From: Microbacterium lacticum
GTDB lineage: Bacteria > Actinomycetota > Actinomycetes > Actinomycetales > Microbacteriaceae
Direction of reading: 5' to 3'
Length of the DNA: 64,000 bases
Assembly (NCBI RefSeq): GCF_006716815.1
Contig: NZ_VFPS01000002.1
Span: forward strand, 372,001 to 436,000
Under the pieces are notes generated by a model that had not been told where the DNA came from, made no database searches, and was given only the letters and a program-made list of their open reading frames with translations. The number at the start of each line of letters is the position of its first letter. Positions within the stretch are counted from its first letter, which is position 1. Shown piece after piece: positions 53,158-61,349 of this stretch. The position numbers were made by a program, and so were the translations under genes.

Positions 53158-54806
53158 CCTGGATCGTGTCACCGTCGGGTGATTTCGCGGGTTGAGGATC
53201 GTTGAGGCTTGATTTTCCGGGGGTGCTGGTGCCTCGTGCGGGGCACTAATGGCGTCGATCTAGACTCGCTCGGTGGGGTGGTTCGTGCGGAAGGTGCGCA
53301 CCGCGTCGGGTGCGACGGCGGTGCAGATCGCGTCGAAGACCCGTGGTGTGCGGACGATCGTGGAGCACCTCGGCTCCGCGCACGACGATGAGCAGCTCGC
53401 GGTGCTGGTCGCGATCGCGCGGGAGCGGATCGCGGAGCTGGCCGGGCATGTCCCGTTCGATCTGGACGGGCTGGGCGCGACGCCGCCGGCCACGACCGCG
53501 CCGACGGTGACCGGGTCGAGGTCCAGGTTGTTGTGGGATGTCCTCGAGGACGCCTACGCCCGTCTCGGGTTCGACGCGGTCGGCAACGACACATTCATGA
53601 AGCTGGTCCTGGCCCGCGTCGTCGAGCCGACCAGCAAGGCGGACACGCTGCGGGTGTGGGACGAGCTCGGTGTCCCGGGTGCGCCGTCGCTGTCGACCGT
53701 GTGGCGGACCCTCGCCCGCAGCGTTGAGCAGGACTGGCGGTCGAAGATCGCCGCCGCAGCCTACGCGCATGCGACCCGATCTGGCCCGCTCACCGTCGTG
53801 CTCTACGACGTCACCACCCTCTACTTCGAGGCGGAGCGTGAAGACAAGCTCCGCAAGGTCGGGATGAGCAAAGAGCGCCGCGTCGACCCGCAGATCCTCG
53901 TCGGCCTCCTCGTGGACCAGGGCGGGTTCCCCCTCGAAGTCCACGAGTTCGCGGGCAACAGGGGCGAGACCCTCACCCTGCTGCCCGTCCTCGACCAGTT
54001 CCGCGAACGTCACTCCGCGACCGAGGTCGTGGTCGTCGCGGACGCCGGCATGCTGTCCGCAGCGAACCTGAACCGGCTGGAGGACGCCGGGTTCGGTTTC
54101 ATCGTCGGCTCCCGCACCTCCTCCGCGCCATACGATCTCGCCGAGCACTACGCGACCGTCGGGAACATCGTCACCGATGGGGAGACGGTCGAGACCACCC
54201 GAACCATGGGTGCGGATGTGAACGCGCGGGAGCGGCAAGTGGTGTGGCAGTACTCCCACAAACGGAAGATCCGCGACAACATCACGTTGAACAAGCAGAT
54301 CGAACGCGCCGAGCAGATCGCTGCCGGCACCCGCCCGGCGAAGAAGGACCGGTTCGTCACCCTCGGCACGGGGCCCGGCGTGAACTGGGCAAGAGTCGAG
54401 AAGGCCCGCGAATACATCGGCCTCAAGGGGTACGTCACCAACCTCAGCACCGCGACGGCTTCCGCTGCAGAGATCGTGGCGGCCTACCATGACCTGTTCC
54501 AGGTCGAGGCGACGTTCCGGATGGCAAAGACCGACCTGCGGGCGAGGCCGATGTTCGCGTCGACCGCGGACTCGATCCACGCGCACCTCACCGTCGTGTT
54601 CTGCGCTCTCGCGATCAGCCGGCACCTCTACAAGACCACCGGCGTGACGGTCCGCCGTATCGTCCGCGCGCTGCGCCCGCTGCGTGACGTCACGATCACC
54701 ATCGACGGACACGAACTCACCGCGACCACCCCGCCAACGGAGGAAGCCGCCGACATCATCGCCGCACTCCGGCCGGGCGTGGGGCACTAATCTGACACGA
54801 TCCAGG
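53158..54806 (+). mobile_element. Complete IS1634-like insertion sequence
   Basis: 1649 bases bounded by perfect 14-bp inverted repeats, CCTGGATCGTGTCA (53158-53171) and TGACACGATCCAGG (54793-54806), and by TCCGA duplications on both sides. It holds one intact transposase. GGGGCACTAAT occurs near both ends (53240-53250 and 54781-54791) as a subterminal direct repeat; the second includes the transposase stop. The intact ends and perfect duplication point to a recent insertion. Confidence 0.87.
53273..54790 (+). CDS. IS1634-family DDE transposase
   Basis: 505 residues from a GTG at 53273. Starts GWFVRKVRTASGATAVQIAS, as do IS1634-type enzymes of actinobacteria. DDE residues appear as VLYDVTTLYFEAE, VVVADAGMLSAANL and the YHDLFQVEATFRMAKTDL helix holding the Glu of the Y-(2)-[RQ]-(3)-E-(6)-K pattern. 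C terminus ends at the IS edge. No frameshift, so it should be active. No accessory or resistance gene is carried. Confidence 0.85.
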   Translation: MGWFVRKVRTASGATAVQIASKTRGVRTIVEHLGSAHDDEQLAVLVAIARERIAELAGHVPFDLDGLGATPPATTAPTVTGSRSRLLWDVLEDAYARLGFDAVGNDTFMKLVLARVVEPTSKADTLRVWDELGVPGAPSLSTVWRTLARSVEQDWRSKIAAAAYAHATRSGPLTVVLYDVTTLYFEAEREDKLRKVGMSKERRVDPQILVGLLVDQGGFPLEVHEFAGNRGETLTLLPVLDQFRERHSATEVVVVADAGMLSAANLNRLEDAGFGFIVGSRTSSAPYDLAEHYATVGNIVTDGETVETTRTMGADVNARERQVVWQYSHKRKIRDNITLNKQIERAEQIAAGTRPAKKDRFVTLGTGPGVNWARVEKAREYIGLKGYVTNLSTATASAAEIVAAYHDLFQVEATFRMAKTDLRARPMFASTADSIHAHLTVVFCALAISRHLYKTTGVTVRRIVRALRPLRDVTITIDGHELTATTPPTEEAADIIAALRPGVGH

Positions 54807-55154
54807 TCCGACACGGGCGCGGATCGGGGTGAGCCGCGATGCCTCAGCGGGCGCGGGCGCGGGCGCCGCGCGCGGTGCGCGTTGCGCGGTGCGCGGCGCG
54901 CGGTGCGCGGCGCGCGTTCGGGGTACGGCGAGGTCGGCGACCCGCCACGACCCCTCGCAGACCCGGCGGTGGGCACTCGCCGGGTCGCCGGCGCGGCCGG
55001 GGCAGGTCACGCTCACGCGAAACGGGCCGCTGGTCTGGTCGGCGTGCACGACCCGCTCGACTTCGACGAGTCGGCGCACCCCGTCGGTGACGGCCTGCTG
55101 GTTGTCGTGATCGGGGCAGCGATACGCCGCCGGGATCAATACGGTCTGCTCCAT
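54756..55154 (-). CDS. Small hypothetical protein, C terminus altered by the insertion sequence
   Basis: The current frame has 132 codons. The first 75 residues look like a folded small domain: MEQTVLIPAAYRCPDHDNQQ, a VVHADQTSGPFRVSVTCPG segment, then HRRVCEGSWRVADLAV with spaced cysteines. A low-complexity Arg/Ala/Pro tail follows. The element's right end lies in the tail: 116 codons are chromosomal and the last 16 plus the stop are from the IS. Removing the IS and one TCCGA restores a frame ending GARR-stop, a 119-residue protein. Family unknown. Initiation at ATG 55154 is uncertain. Confidence 0.45.
   Translation of the reverse strand: MEQTVLIPAAYRCPDHDNQQAVTDGVRRLVEVERVVHADQTSGPFRVSVTCPGRAGDPASAHRRVCEGSWRVADLAVPRTRAAHRAPRTAQRAPRAAPAPAPAEASRLTPIRARVGPGSCQISAPRPAGVRR
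54807..54811. repeat. Right target-site duplication TCCGA
   Basis: Partner of the TCCGA at 53153-53157. Confidence 0.8.
54847..54920. repeat. GC-only low-complexity tract
   Basis: About 70 bases made almost only of GCGCGG, GGGCGC and GCGCGGTGCGCG units, in part tandem. It encodes the Arg/Ala/Pro tail of the small minus-strand gene. Prone to slippage. Confidence 0.6.
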
Positions 55155-55293
55155 CGGACCCCCGTCCTCGATGGTGCTGCGCCCCCACGGCGCCGCTCCC
55201 CATGACCGGCCCCAGACCGATCACCCCAGAGATACCAGGTGCACGCCGCAGGCGGCAAAGGTGACTTTCGTCACGGGCCTCCGGAGAGGCGAA

Positions 55294-55315
55294 AAGGGCC
55301 CCGATCGGGGCCCTT
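55294..55315 (-). terminator. Terminator of the tRNA-Thr/tRNA-Met unit
   Basis: Perfect 22-base palindrome AAGGGCCCCGATCGGGGCCC plus TT, followed on the minus strand by TTTT. It lies 8 bases past the tRNA-Met 3' end. Confidence 0.85.
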
Positions 55316-55322
55316 CGTCTGG

Positions 55323-55396
55323 TAGCAGGAGCGGGGCTTGAACCCGCGACCTCACGATTATGAGTCGTGCGCTCTCACCAACTGAGCTACCCTGCC
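55323..55396 (-). tRNA. tRNA-Met, elongator (anticodon CAT)
   Basis: 74 bases: acceptor GGCAGGG, D arm TAGCTCAGTTGGTGAGAGC, anticodon arm CACGA-CTCATAA-TCGTG with CAT, T arm GCGGGTTCAAGCCCCGC. G-U pairs at acceptor positions 1 and 7. Elongator type by its acceptor pairing. Downstream of tRNA-Thr by 35 bases. Confidence 0.92.
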
Positions 55397-55431
55397 GCGC
55401 TGCACCCGCACGGCGAGATGCGGATGCTGCG

Positions 55432-55503
55432 AGCCCCGAGTCAGGATTGAACTGACGACCCCTTCCTTACCATGGAAGTGCTCTGCCACTGAGCTATCGG
55501 GGC
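55432..55503 (-). tRNA. tRNA-Thr (anticodon GGT)
   Basis: 72 bases: acceptor GCCCCGA/TCGGGGC, D arm TAGCTCAGTGGCAGAGC, anticodon arm CTTCC-ATGGTAA-GGAAG with GGT, T loop GTTCAATCC. Paired with tRNA-Met as in mycobacteria and streptomycetes. Confidence 0.93.
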
Positions 55504-55564
55504 GTGCTGCCCGCGAGCGGGCAACCAGAAAAGAATATCAGAGCCGAAGCGCTGTGCCGAACCG

Positions 55565-56911
55565 TCAGCCGACGGTGTGCGTGCCCGTCGTGTGCTCGGC
55601 GAGCCACGGCATGGGGTCGGTGGTCGTGGTGCCGCCGAGGAGGACCTCGAGGTGCAGGTGCGGACCGGTCGCCTTGCCGGTCTGCCCGACCTTGCCGATG
55701 ACCTGCCCTGCGGTGACCATCTCGCCCTGCGAGACCTGCAGCGAGCCGTACTGCATGTGGCCGTACCGGGTCGAGACGACCTGGCCGTCGATCACATGGT
55801 CGATGAGCACCGTCACGCCGTAGTCGCCGCCCGATTCGGTCGCGATGCGCACGGTGCCGGCGGCGACCGCGTGCACCTCGGCACCCTCGCCCGGCGTGAG
55901 GTCGACGCCGCTGTGCGCGGACGAGAACTCCGCCAGGTACGACGACGAGCCGTAGGCCGCCGAGACGGGCACCCCGACCGGGAACGGCCACTGGATCGGC
56001 GCGGACGGGTTGTTCACCCATGTGCCCGCGAAGATCGTGACCCCCGAGTCGGCGGCGATCTCCGACATCGAGGCGACGTTGTACCCCTCGGGACGGTCGA
56101 GTGCCGTGGCATCCTTCGCGCCTGAGGTGACGAACGCCTGAACAGTGCCGTCCGACTTCTTCGCCGCGCCCTTCGCCGACGCCGAGATGTCGGTCGTCAG
56201 CGCGGAGGAGGCGGAGGCGACGGCCGCGGCGGGGGTCGTCGTGCCCACGGCGAGCATGCCGACGATCGTCATGACGCCGATCGAGAACGAGGCGGCGGCG
56301 ACGCGCTGGAAGACGACGCGTCCGCGGCGCGGCCGGCGGGCGGCGAGATGCACGGTCGAGGCCGACACCGGCGCGGCGGTCTCCGCGGCCTCGTCGGCGG
56401 TCGACGCCGCGGTGCGCTGCACCGGCGTCTCGCCCGTGAAGGAGAAGAGCCGGGCGGCGAACTCGAACTCGTCGAGGTGGCACGGCTCGGGGTTCACGAA
56501 GGCCGACGTGGATGCCTCGGGGGCCGGCTCCGCCGCGCGCTCGGGCGTCGCCGCCTCACTCTCGGCGACGTGGGCGAACACGGCCTCGGTGGCCTCGCGG
56601 AGGCGGCGGCGCGACGCGGCGTCGGGTTCGGTGCCGACGGTCTCGCCGATGATGGCGGCGGCGACGTCGGCGACCACGGCCTCGGCCACGGAGATCTCGG
56701 CGCCGAACGGGGCGACCTGCTCGACGCCGATGGCGGCGTCCGCGGACGGCGCGTCGACGGAGGACGGTGCCGCCTGGGCTGCAGCGGCCCGGCGGCGGAG
56801 CTCGGCGCGGGTGAGGGGAGCACCCGGCGCCTCCGCCGCGACAGGCGCGGAGGGTCGGCGGCTGGAGCGGTGCGTGGGCGCGGCGTCAGCCTGGGGGGTG
56901 TCGAACGTCAA
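55565..56911 (-). CDS. M23-family peptidoglycan endopeptidase, membrane-anchored
   Basis: 448 residues: a long disordered Ala/Glu/Ser-rich cytoplasmic N terminus (about 1-200), one membrane helix (about 208-232), a linker, and a C-terminal M23 metallopeptidase. Zinc ligands: His and Asp in HSGVDLTPG, His in GPHLHLEV. Cleaves peptide cross-links of the cell wall or activates amidases. Downstream of the promoter-like region at 56994, convergent to nothing; tRNA genes lie on the same strand after it. Confidence 0.9.
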   Translation of the reverse strand: MTFDTPQADAAPTHRSSRRPSAPVAAEAPGAPLTRAELRRRAAAAQAAPSSVDAPSADAAIGVEQVAPFGAEISVAEAVVADVAAAIIGETVGTEPDAASRRRLREATEAVFAHVAESEAATPERAAEPAPEASTSAFVNPEPCHLDEFEFAARLFSFTGETPVQRTAASTADEAAETAAPVSASTVHLAARRPRRGRVVFQRVAAASFSIGVMTIVGMLAVGTTTPAAAVASASSALTTDISASAKGAAKKSDGTVQAFVTSGAKDATALDRPEGYNVASMSEIAADSGVTIFAGTWVNNPSAPIQWPFPVGVPVSAAYGSSSYLAEFSSAHSGVDLTPGEGAEVHAVAAGTVRIATESGGDYGVTVLIDHVIDGQVVSTRYGHMQYGSLQVSQGEMVTAGQVIGKVGQTGKATGPHLHLEVLLGGTTTTDPMPWLAEHTTGTHTVG

Positions 56912-56993
56912 ATGCTGGCTCTCGTCCGGCCGCTCCGGGGGCAGCGGCGTCGTGAATCGGGCTTCTGATCACCTGCACCGTTCGGGCGGCGAA

Positions 56994-57011
56994 GGTAACG
57001 ATCGGGTAAAC
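56994..57011 (-). promoter_or_regulatory. Candidate regulatory repeat upstream of the M23 gene
   Basis: On the minus strand GTTTACCCGATCGTTACC has two GTTAC-like half-sites in direct repeat 11 bases apart, about 85 bases before the start. Direct GTTAC/GTAAC pairs are the general form of MtrA sites at cell-wall hydrolase genes of actinobacteria. Match is loose. Confidence 0.3.
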
Positions 57012-57045
57012 ACTACCCCTGCGGGTCCGGGAATGCCACGAATGG

Positions 57046-57837
57046 TCAGTGGTATATCGCTGTGTCGAGGGCGGCGTAGAGGTCCGGCCCCGCGGCGATC
57101 GTCATCTGCCTGCCGGGGCGACCGCCGGGCGCACCGCCGACGACGCCGCCCGCCTCCTCGACCAGGAGCGCACCGGCGGCGTGATCCCACGGCGCCAGGC
57201 CGCGTTCGAAGTAACCGTCGAGCCGCCCCGCCGCGACGTACGCGAGGTCGAGCGACGCGGCGCCCGCGCGACGCAGGTCGCGGGCGAGCGGCATGACGGT
57301 GCGCACGCGCTCGAGGTCTCCGGCGTGGGTGGCCGGGTCGTAGCCGAATCCGGTCGCGAGGAGCGCCCCGGCATCCGTCGGCCGCGACACCGCGAGGCGG
57401 TCGGCGCCGAGCCAGGCGCCGCTCCCCCGCGCCGCGCGGAAGAGGTCACCGGTCACGGGCGCGAAGACGACGCCGGCCTGCACCGACCACAGCTCGGGAT
57501 CGGGGTCGCCGGCGACCGCAGCGATGGAGACGGCGTAGTGCGGGATGCCATAGGCGTAGTTGACCGTGCCGTCGATCGGGTCGACGACCCACGTGATCTC
57601 CGTCGAGCCGCGCTCCGCCCCGGATTCCTCCCCGAGGAAGCCGTCGCCGGGACGCGCGGCGGCCAGCCGCGCCCGGATCAGGGTCTCGACCTCGCGATCG
57701 GCCTCGGTGACGATGTCGGCGAGCGCCGACTTTGTCGCGGCGATCCGCACTCCCTCGTCGCGGCGGCGACGTGCCAGCTCCCCCGCCTCACGGGCGATCT
57801 GCTCGGCCAGGAGCAGCAGGTCGGACGCATCCACCAT
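57046..57837 (-). CDS. Inositol monophosphatase-family phosphatase
   Basis: 263 residues. Metal-site motifs: EADREVETLI, GEESGAE, DPIDGTVNYAYGIP (DPIDGTxNF form) and WDHAAGALLVEEAGG (WDxAAG). Hydrolyses inositol phosphate, histidinol phosphate or related phosphates with Mg; SuhB-like. Seven bases separate it from the following membrane gene transcribed before it on the same strand, so they are probably in one operon. Confidence 0.9.
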   Translation of the reverse strand: MVDASDLLLLAEQIAREAGELARRRRDEGVRIAATKSALADIVTEADREVETLIRARLAAARPGDGFLGEESGAERGSTEITWVVDPIDGTVNYAYGIPHYAVSIAAVAGDPDPELWSVQAGVVFAPVTGDLFRAARGSGAWLGADRLAVSRPTDAGALLATGFGYDPATHAGDLERVRTVMPLARDLRRAGAASLDLAYVAAGRLDGYFERGLAPWDHAAGALLVEEAGGVVGGAPGGRPGRQMTIAAGPDLYAALDTAIYH

Positions 57838-57844
57838 GGCTCCG

Positions 57845-58831
57845 TCAATCCCGCGGGGCGACCGGAGGCTGCGTCGGTACGGGCGGGGGCGGCGGGTATC
57901 CGCGGTACCAGGGCGCGGCGGCGGGATCGGATGCCGGGGCGCCGGTGGGAGGGGCCGCGGGAGCGGCGGCGGTGGGCGCAGCCGCGGCGGCCGACATGGG
58001 CTGCGACGCCTGCGCGGCCGAGGCCGCGGGTGCGTACGTCGGACGGCCCGTGTAGTAGGCGTTCCAGTCGGGAGTGCCGTCGGGCAGTGCCGGGAGCGGG
58101 GTCACGCCGTCGGCGAAGGTCGGCCAAGGCAGCGGCGCGGGCGTCAGCGCTGCAGCGGGAACTCGTCCGTACGCGGGAGGGACGCCGTTGTAGGGAGCGG
58201 GCGCCGCCGCGCGGGGCGCCTTGGGGGCGAACAGCGCGTTGACCAGAGGGACGATCGCGGTGCCGACCGCCGCGAGGATCGCGAGCGCCACGACGACGCG
58301 CCAGTACAGCGGGCGGTAGTGGACGAACTCGTCGGTCATGAGCGGCAGCACGAGCATCACCCCGAGGATCACGACGAGGCCGATCGTCACGGAGGTGACC
58401 GCCGTCGTGAACCCGGTCTGGTGCCGCGAGTACGCCTGCAGCAGGAGTCGGGCGTGCAGCAGCACGCCCTGGATGATGAGCGCGATGAGGATGAAGCGGA
58501 AGAACCGCTCGGCTCCGACGCCGAAGTGCCCGCTCGTCGGCATCCAGATCAGGAATGCGCCGATCAGCAGGATCAGCACCCACGCGAGCATGCTCGCGAG
58601 GGCGAGCCACGCGGGGCGCCGGGCGGCGAGGTTCGTCTCAAGGATCGCGACCCCCGCGAAGGCCGCGAGCAGCAGCACCGTTAGGAACGCCTTGCCGACG
58701 ATGCCGTTCTCGTCGCCGATGAGCACCCAGACGACGCAGACCAGGGCGGCCGCGATCAGGGCGCCGATCGCGACCCAGATCGACGCGCGCAGGATCTTGT
58801 TCGACTCGGGTGAGGTGATCGGTTGGCTCAT
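57845..58831 (-). CDS. Hypothetical polytopic membrane protein with Pro/Ala-rich tail
   Basis: 328 residues from the ATG at 58831. Six or seven membrane helices (about 12-190) are followed by a 130-residue Pro/Ala-rich cytoplasmic tail with a PWYRGYPPPPPVPTQPPV end. Not a family I recognise; the tail may hold protein-binding motifs. Just upstream of the IMPase gene (7 bases). The frame is open for 95 codons upstream but these lie over tRNA-Tyr and its flank. Confidence 0.65.
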   Translation of the reverse strand: MSQPITSPESNKILRASIWVAIGALIAAALVCVVWVLIGDENGIVGKAFLTVLLLAAFAGVAILETNLAARRPAWLALASMLAWVLILLIGAFLIWMPTSGHFGVGAERFFRFILIALIIQGVLLHARLLLQAYSRHQTGFTTAVTSVTIGLVVILGVMLVLPLMTDEFVHYRPLYWRVVVALAILAAVGTAIVPLVNALFAPKAPRAAAPAPYNGVPPAYGRVPAAALTPAPLPWPTFADGVTPLPALPDGTPDWNAYYTGRPTYAPAASAAQASQPMSAAAAAPTAAAPAAPPTGAPASDPAAAPWYRGYPPPPPVPTQPPVAPRD

Positions 58832-58930
58832 ATCGGTCCCTTCGGCGGGGCGGCCGGAGCATCCGGCGGGCGTCGCTCCCATCCTGACACGAATGGCCGA
58901 CACCGCACCGGGGCGAGGCCCGAAACGCCG

Positions 58931-58968
58931 AAATCCCCGGCGAGACTTTTCGGTCTCACCGGGGATTT
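58931..58968 (-). terminator. Terminator of tRNA-Tyr
   Basis: Stem of 16 bp with one G-U pair, AAATCCCCGGCGAGAC pairing with GTCTCACCGGGGATTT, loop TTTTCG-like. It starts 7 bases past the tRNA 3' end and is followed by a weak T run. Confidence 0.85.
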
Positions 58969-58974
58969 TCCGGG

Positions 58975-59056
58975 TGGCGAGTGAGGGATTCGAACCCCCG
59001 AAGTCTAAGACGGCTGATTTACAGTCAGCTCCCTTTGGCCGCTTGGGTAACTCGCC
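58975..59056 (-). tRNA. tRNA-Tyr (anticodon GTA)
   Basis: 82 bases with a long variable arm: acceptor GGCGAGT/ACTCGCC with discriminator A, anticodon arm GCTGA-CTGTAAA-TCAGC giving GTA, T arm with GTTCGAATC. Confidence 0.95.
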
Positions 59057-59143
59057 GGGTGCGCACCCGACCGGCTTGTACAGTCGAGCGGAGGCGCGAT
59101 CACCTATCTTACTCATCCGCGCGCGATGCGAAAAACCGAGCCC

Positions 59144-59629
59144 TCAGACCGGGTCCACGACGCGCTCGACGAACGCCTCGACGCGCTCCCGCGTGCTGTC
59201 GATGCGGCGATCGACGCTCGCGCGCACCTCACTCGGAGCGAGCGGTGCGGCCAGGCGCACGTTGTCGTGGCATCCGAGGTCTGCGCACATGTACGTGCCG
59301 ACGCTGTCGCCGCGCTCCCCAGCCTCGCCCGCGCGGCGGGCGGTGAACAGCGCGACCTGGTTGCCCGGCTGCATGGTGTGGCAGAGGTTGCACATCGCAG
59401 CGCGCGGACGAGCGCCGGATGCTGCGCGCAGCACGACTCCCGTCGGCACGCCGTCGTGCTCGACCACGACGTAGCCGCGCCCGCGGAACTCGGGGTCGGT
59501 CCAGGCGAGGAAGTCGAGGTGATCCCAGTCGGCGAGCACGAGCGACAACGGTGCGGCGAAGCGTGCGCGCTCGTCGGGCGTCGCGTTCACGAGCGCCGCG
59601 CGCACCTGGTCATCGGTCAGCGCCAGCAT
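59144..59629 (-). CDS. FBP-domain (FusB-like) EF-G-binding protein
   Basis: 161 residues. The C-terminal treble-clef zinc finger has C80-x2-C83 and C115-x4-C120 (MCNLCHTMQ and YMCADLGCHDNVR), the hallmark of FusB/FusC-type proteins that bind EF-G and free it from the ribosome. FusB itself gives fusidic acid resistance; chromosomal actinobacterial homologues have no shown role. Stands alone between tRNA-Tyr and the acetyltransferases. Confidence 0.85.
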   Translation of the reverse strand: MLALTDDQVRAALVNATPDERARFAAPLSLVLADWDHLDFLAWTDPEFRGRGYVVVEHDGVPTGVVLRAASGARPRAAMCNLCHTMQPGNQVALFTARRAGEAGERGDSVGTYMCADLGCHDNVRLAAPLAPSEVRASVDRRIDSTRERVEAFVERVVDPV

Positions 59630-59695
59630 CCGTCCAGTCTATGAGCGAGCGGCGGCACGGGCGCGGGGCCGCGAACCGATCCCTACGATCGAGGG

Positions 59696-60253
59696 ATGAC
59701 CCCCTTCGCACTCGAGACCGCGCGCCTCACCCTCGACCAGCTGACGGACGCCGGTGTCGACGACGTCGCCCGCTACTGCGCCGAACCCGTCTTCGAGCGG
59801 TTCATGGTGACGCCGTGGCCGTACACCCGCAACGACGCGGTCGGCTTCATCGAGGGCTACGCGCCGAAGGGATGGACGACCGACCGGGAATGGACGTGGG
59901 CGATCCGCGAACGGGGCGAGTCGGCGCTGCTCGGAGTGGTGAGCGTGCGCCTCGAGGGCGGGATGGTCGGCTACTGGCTCGGCTCGCCGTATCGCGGGCG
60001 AGGCATCCTGCCCGAAGCGCTCGAGGCCGTCATCGACACCACGTTCGCCCGCACGGACGTCGACCGCATGCGCTGGGAGTGCACCGTCGGCAACGTCGCC
60101 TCGATGCGCGTCGCGCAGAAGTGCGGATTCCGCTTCACCGGCGAACAGACCGGACGCATCCCGAACCGCGACGGGTCGCCGATCCAGTGCTGGACCGGCG
60201 AGATGCTCCGCACCGACGACCGCACGCCGAAGGAGGGCTGGCCGGCGGTGTGA
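59696..60253 (+). CDS. GNAT acetyltransferase (RimJ/RimL-like)
   Basis: 185 residues. LETARLTLDQLTDAGVDDVARYC at the N terminus, WLGSPYRGRGILPEALEAVI as the acetyl-CoA loop, and CTVGNVASMRVAQKCGFRFTGE as the closing element, typical of the RimJ/RimL group that acetylates N-termini or small molecules. 62 bases before the next acetyltransferase-like gene, same strand. Confidence 0.88.
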   Translation: MTPFALETARLTLDQLTDAGVDDVARYCAEPVFERFMVTPWPYTRNDAVGFIEGYAPKGWTTDREWTWAIRERGESALLGVVSVRLEGGMVGYWLGSPYRGRGILPEALEAVIDTTFARTDVDRMRWECTVGNVASMRVAQKCGFRFTGEQTGRIPNRDGSPIQCWTGEMLRTDDRTPKEGWPAV

Positions 60254-60315
60254 CCGGGGTGGCGGTGCCGGGGCGGGGGCGCTTGGGCCGCGGCGCGCTG
60301 TGCGAGGGTGATCGG

Positions 60316-61194
60316 GTGGACTTCCGACCGTTGACGCAGGACGCGATCGACGCGGCGCCCGAGTGGATGCGCGAGATCCCGCTGCGACCCGATCGGTGGC
60401 GCGACGCGCACACGCGCTCCGTCGTCGGGATCGAGGGCGAGGATGCCGTGGCTGCGGGCATCCTCTGGACCTCGCGCGTGCACGGTGATCGGTACTGGTT
60501 CGAGATCGCCGTCGCGCCCTATCGCCGGCGGCGCGGACTCGGGCGCGAGATGTCCGCGCGGTTGAGCGCGCTACGCGGCGACGACCTCGCGTTCATGACG
60601 AGAGGCTACGTCGACGACGACCGGATGGCGTTCGCGCGCGCACTCGCCGCTCGGACCATCCAGGTCGTGCCGCCCGCCGACATCGCCGTCGCGTCCCGGA
60701 CCGCGCTGCGACACCACCCCGCGGTGCGGAGCGCCGCCGATGTCGAGTGGCTGCAGATCGCCGAGGCGAATGCCGCCGTCTACGCCTGGACGCACGCGGC
60801 GTGGAGTCCCGTGGGCCCGCAGTTCGCAGAGGCGCTGAACGAAGACCTCGCCGACGAGCTCGACCGCGACGCGACGTCGGTGGCGGTCGTCGCGGGGCGG
60901 GTCGTCGCGGGGCGGGTCGTCGCAAACTGCATGGTCTATCTTGACGAGTCACCCCCGGTCGTCACTGCCGAGACGACCGCTGCAGATACCCCCGACGGCG
61001 AGCGCCTCGTGGAAGGCTGCGTCCGGCGCTCTCTCGACGTGCTCGCCGCGCGCGGCGAGACCGATGTCGTCTTCGACGGGCACGTGTCGGACCCGCACTT
61101 CCTGCCGGTGTGGACCCGCCTCGGCCCGACCGGCCGCTGGTTCCACCTCGTCGAGGTGCCGGCGGTGCCGGCGCCGGCGCGGCCGCGTTCATAA
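60316..61194 (+). CDS. GNAT-like double acetyltransferase-domain protein
   Basis: 292 residues from the GTG at 60316 with GAGGGTGAT before it. First half has WFEIAVAPYRRRRGLGREMSARL, a clear acetyl-CoA loop. A second, more diverged GNAT half follows, ending DPHFLPVWTRLGPTGRWFHL. A 15-base unit (60886-60900) is tandemly repeated, giving VVAGR twice. The stop TAA lies within repeat copy A at 61187, so the last codons are repeat-derived. Substrate unknown. Confidence 0.7.
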   Translation: MDFRPLTQDAIDAAPEWMREIPLRPDRWRDAHTRSVVGIEGEDAVAAGILWTSRVHGDRYWFEIAVAPYRRRRGLGREMSARLSALRGDDLAFMTRGYVDDDRMAFARALAARTIQVVPPADIAVASRTALRHHPAVRSAADVEWLQIAEANAAVYAWTHAAWSPVGPQFAEALNEDLADELDRDATSVAVVAGRVVAGRVVANCMVYLDESPPVVTAETTAADTPDGERLVEGCVRRSLDVLAARGETDVVFDGHVSDPHFLPVWTRLGPTGRWFHLVEVPAVPAPARPRS

Positions 61195-61327
61195 CGTCGG
61201 AGATTTTGCGTATGGGCCCGCAGCCGGTGCGGCGCGGGCCGCGTTCATAACGTCGGAGACTGTGTGCGCGGGGCCCGGATTCGGGCCTTCTGAGGCCGCT
61301 GAAGGCCGATTCTCCGACGTTGCGAAC
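61187..61327. repeat. Palindromic repeat cluster, type 3, first site
   Basis: Two direct copies of GTTCATAACGTCGGAGA (61187-61203 and 61243-61259) and one inverse copy TCTCCGACGTTGCGAAC (61311-61327; mismatches at two bases). The second and third copies form an 85-bp imperfect hairpin with GC-rich inner stems. The first copy overlaps the end of the acetyltransferase gene. Confidence 0.85.
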
Positions 61328-61349
61328 CGGCGGCTGCGCGCATCGGCGC

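Noticed and set aside
55323..55396. Initiator tRNA-Met
   Set aside because: Acceptor position 1 is paired (G-U) and the anticodon stem lacks the three G-C pairs of initiators, so it is the elongator.
56912..57045. Cyclic di-AMP riboswitch before the M23 hydrolase gene
   Set aside because: Such switches often precede wall hydrolase genes in actinobacteria, but I could not find the conserved core sequences in this 134-base gap.
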